From contig NZ_CASEGO010000070.1 in assembly GCF_949287625.1 (NCBI RefSeq), positions 1 to 15,410 of the forward strand: 15,410 nt of DNA, written 5' to 3'. Position numbers and translations under genes: made by a program. Shown here piece after piece: positions 13,435-15,410 of this stretch. The stretch is from an uncultured Brachyspira sp. GTDB lineage: Bacteria > Spirochaetota > Brachyspiria > Brachyspirales > Brachyspiraceae. Every line of letters starts with the position of its first letter. Positions within the stretch are counted from its first letter, which is position 1. Under the pieces are notes generated by a model that was given only the letters and a program-made list of their open reading frames with translations, was not told where the DNA came from and ran no database searches.

Positions 13435-14349
13435 ATCTGATGCATTAGGTATTATTAAAGTAGTGAGTTTATCACATCCGTAAAATATATTTTGACCTGC
13501 AGATGCTATATCATTAGGAGTTTTTCCTAAATAAATAATTGTAGTTAAATTAATGGAGCTTACAAATGCGTAATCTCCTATTGATGTTATAGAAGCAGGT
13601 ATTATCAATTCCGTTAATCCGCAATTTCCAAATGCTTCTGTTTCTATTGATTTTACTGTATCTGGTATCACTAATTCTTTTAATTTTTCAGCTACAAGAA
13701 ATGAACTAGCCCATATTGTTTGTATACCGCTTTCAAATTCTAATCTTTCTAGTTGATAGCAGTATGCAAAGCCATATTCTCCTACCATTGTTATAGAATT
13801 TGGTATTGTAATTTGTTTTATATTTCCTAAATTCATAAAAGCCATGCTTTCTACAATTTTTATTTGATTATTTGGCAATATAAAATTTAAAATTATATCA
13901 TCTGAAATTGTTTCACCAGAAAACATCATTTCATTTATGCTCCCATTTTTGAAATCAATATTCCGTATATCAACATCTATATTTTTTGCATTATTAATTT
14001 TCATAGCTGATTTTACTATTAAAATAGAAAGAGATTCCGAGGTGCTTTGAGTATAGTCTTTAGGCACACCTATAAATATTAATCTATATGCTCCCATCTC
14101 TTCATAATATGCTTTTAAATTTTCTTCTATCTTTTGGCTTATTACTGCATCTTCAAGACCTATATCTATGCCGTATTTTTCTATTAACTGCTCTTCTGTA
14201 GATACAGTAGGAGGTTTTACAGTACCGCCTCCAGACTGGTCATTTCCTCCTCCGCTTATAGAAGAATTACTGCTTGGCGATATAATTTCTGCTGAACATG
14301 ATACAAATACTAATGCCGACAACAATATCAATAAAATCTTTTTAATCAA
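13432..14349 (-). CDS. BspA-type leucine-rich-repeat lipoprotein (paralog 2), truncated by an in-frame stop
   Basis: The 305-residue reading starts at a TTG codon (14349) placed 6 nt after GAGGA; no ATG is available. It has a lipoprotein signal (MIKKILLILLSALVFVSC, C18), a Gly/Ser linker (SISGGGNDQSGGG), the shared block KYGIDIGLEDAVISQKIEENL...AYRLIFIGVPK, and BspA-type LRR units (ITIPNSITMVGEYGFAYCY, LVIPDTVKSIETEAFGN, LIIPASITSIGDYAF, IIYLGKTPNDI). It stops at IPNASD, where paralog 1 continues IPNALDINDPAWKTFLG. After the TAA at 13434 the same frame encodes ADPAWKTFLGANF and more, so one nonsense codon removes the last 19 residues. The protein may still fold, since the LRR core is intact. 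Surface attachment and ligand binding are inferred from the family. Confidence 0.85.
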   Translation of the reverse strand: MIKKILLILLSALVFVSCSAEIISPSSNSSISGGGNDQSGGGTVKPPTVSTEEQLIEKYGIDIGLEDAVISQKIEENLKAYYEEMGAYRLIFIGVPKDYTQSTSESLSILIVKSAMKINNAKNIDVDIRNIDFKNGSINEMMFSGETISDDIILNFILPNNQIKIVESMAFMNLGNIKQITIPNSITMVGEYGFAYCYQLERLEFESGIQTIWASSFLVAEKLKELVIPDTVKSIETEAFGNCGLTELIIPASITSIGDYAFVSSINLTTIIYLGKTPNDIASAGQNIFYGCDKLTTLIIPNASD

Positions 14350-14456
14350 TGTTTATCCTCAACTTATAATATAAATTAATATCATTTTATAATAATAACA
14401 AAAATTAGAAAAAATATACTTTATTTTAAAAAATAAAAAAATATAAATTATTATAT

Positions 14457-14738
14457 TAGACTTGTTTCAAAACTAATTTTATTTATTAATTGTGGGGACT
14501 AGCCCTGCGAAGCACACAGTCGTGCCCGCTCTGCGTGCCATAGGCAAGACACCTACTCTGTGGTGACCCATACGAAGTACGCCTGCGGCGAGAAGCAGGC
14601 ACAGCCCGCAGTCGCGAAGGACTGCATATTTATATACTTAAATAATAAGTTATACAACATTTAAAACATTATTTTAATAATTTATAAATTAGCAAAATTT
14701 CACATATAATCTTCTCAAGTACTTTTGAAACAAGTCTA
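14457..14738. mobile_element. MITE-like element with 16-bp perfect terminal inverted repeats (repeat copy E)
   Basis: TAGACTTGTTTCAAAA (14457-14472) and TTTTGAAACAAGTCTA (14723-14738) are perfect reverse complements bounding 282 bp. The outer TA of each end could be a target-site duplication, as for TA-targeting elements. The interior shares the TGTGGGGACTAGCCC block, the GC-rich module (14506-14526), CGCTCTGCGTGCC (14527-14539) and the ACTGCAT...TTTA block with copies A-D. It also holds stem-loops GCCTGC/GCAGGC (14581-14600) and GCAGTC/GACTGC (14608-14625). There is no transposase, so it would move only with help in trans. The flanking DNA at 14350-14456 and 14739-14886 shows no gene. Confidence 0.7.
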
Positions 14739-14879
14739 TTATAGATAGTTTTATATAATTTACTTTTGTATTATAATTAATTACATAAAATATTGCTGTA
14801 TATGTTTTTGAATAAACTTTATATTTTATTTGAAAGAAAATTATGATTATTGAAAAATAAATTATGAAAATTAATAGAC

Positions 14880-14924
14880 AATAAAAAACTTATACTGCCT
14901 TATTTAACTAAAACAGTATAAGTT
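14880..14924 (-). terminator. Rho-independent terminator for the leftward gene remnant at 14947-15311
   Basis: Read leftward, AACTTATACTG (14924-14914) pairs perfectly with CAGTATAAGTT (14897-14887) across a 16-nt loop, and a TTTTTATTG tract follows. It starts 22 bases after the stop of the gene remnant, so that remnant was once a normal transcription unit. Confidence 0.75.
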
Positions 14925-14946
14925 CATCATATTTTTAGTATGATAA

Positions 14947-15311
14947 TTATAATATATCTTTTATTTCTACAACTTTAACTTCATCTATAAATAGATTCAT
15001 AACTACTAATTTAATGCTTTTTGTTTTATCTTCTATACTTGAAGCCTGTGCCAAATAATAATAATAATTGCATCCCTGAACTATTTGATGTCCCAAATAA
15101 AGCTCTGCCTCATAATCAAGACCTAAAACATTATGCATGCCTTTTTAAATAATTTAAGTAACTTATTAGCTTCTATAGAATCAATTATTCTTATAGGAGC
15201 TTCATCTTCTCTAGAACATATTATACTGCCGATTGGAGAAGCTGAACTTTCTAATATGGTTTCTTCTCTTCTTACAATACAAGTTTTTCCTGTTTCGTTA
15301 ATATTTATTAC
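14947..15311 (-). pseudogene. Frameshifted, 5'-truncated gene; C-terminal part cystatin-like
   Basis: Two leftward frames join. Upstream (15311 to about 15138) encodes VININETGKTCIVRREETI ... IDSIEANKLLKLFKK. Downstream (15138 to 14947) encodes MHNVLGLDYEAELYLGHQ, IVQGCNYYYYLAQA ... VVEIKDIL. They overlap at an A5 run near 15143; one extra A would fuse them as LFKKGMHNVLG. The segment YEAELYLGHQIVQGCNYYYY resembles small proteins with a cystatin-like QxVxGxNY motif, common as unnamed proteins in anaerobes; this is recognition by eye. No start codon with a ribosome binding site exists. The open frame continues up to an ATG at 15344, but those residues come from a copy of the element end TTTTGAAACAAGTCTA. 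The gene has therefore lost its 5' part to an insertion or deletion and also carries a frameshift. A terminator follows its stop. Confidence 0.6.
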
Positions 15312-15333
15312 TATTAGACTTGTTTCAAAACTA
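15312..15333 (+). repeat. Second copy of the left end of the 14457 element
   Basis: These 22 bases are identical to 14454-14475, including the whole 16-bp terminal repeat (15315-15330). The orientation is that of a left end, so a further element may run rightward past the window edge. The downstream bases (CTTGACAACATT...) differ from copy E after CTA. The remaining bases to 15410 are AT-rich with no recognisable gene. Confidence 0.65.
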
Positions 15334-15410
15334 CTTGACAACATTAAATATAAAATTATTTAATGTTTAAAATTATAAATATGATGTTTTACATGTTGTA
15401 TAAACTATCA

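Noticed and set aside
14500..14630. tRNA or rRNA gene in the GC-rich stretch
   Set aside because: There are stem-loops, but no cloverleaf, no TTCRA T-loop in the right place and no CCA-type acceptor; the words recur in the other repeats.
15133..15363. 76-codon rightward frame across the gene remnant
   Set aside because: It is the opposite strand of the remnant, has no ribosome binding site, and runs through the element end.

Overview
The window is very AT-rich, with codons dominated by A and T. It carries BspA-type leucine-rich-repeat lipoproteins, an exported ankyrin-repeat protein, a SurA/PpiC-type foldase and an RND pump, so the organism has an outer membrane or a spirochaete-like envelope. 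A host-adapted, anaerobic, low-GC spirochaete such as Brachyspira fits best. This is inferred from gene style and base composition; no rRNA or other marker gene is present.

Layout. Position 1-35 holds the start of a leftward gene. A long intergenic repeat (copy A, about 63-430) follows, then a leftward exported ankyrin-repeat protein (443-1519). Diverging from it is a small HEXXH/CxxC protein (1730-2155). The next 870 bases hold a 22-codon signal-peptide-like ORF, repeat copy B and a promoter for a large RND efflux transporter (3034-6168). After that come a two-domain rhodanese lipoprotein (6294-7268), a terminator, and a convergent four-helix membrane protein (7333-7773). Repeat copy C (about 7858-8154) separates this from a periplasmic PpiC-type peptidyl-prolyl isomerase (8190-9143). 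A probable leftward operon follows: MarR regulator (11757 to 11317), YkgJ-type cysteine-cluster protein (11248 to 10808), and a B12-binding/radical-SAM-like protein (10798 to 9332). The last of these has lost all three cluster-binding cysteines. Repeat copy D (about 11958-12366) precedes two tandem, paralogous LRR lipoproteins (12402-13232 and 13432-14349); the second is cut short by an in-frame stop. The right end has a 282-bp element with 16-bp terminal inverted repeats (copy E) and a frameshifted gene whose 5' part is replaced by another copy of the same element end.

The strongest non-genic signal is the repeat family. Copies A-D lie in the same orientation. Each begins with a near-consensus leftward sigma70-type promoter. 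In A and D it is symmetric: two -35 boxes share one -10 box, each 17 nt away. In A, C and D a leftward gene starts just beyond this promoter, so the repeats may act as mobile or recombining promoter cassettes. Inside them are conserved hairpins and GC-rich modules that occur in different copies, and in one case in opposite orientations, sometimes inserted inside a hairpin of the host repeat.

No tRNA, rRNA or CRISPR array was seen. No transposase gene is present, so the repeats would be non-autonomous if mobile. All family names and functions come from reading motifs by eye, without a database search.
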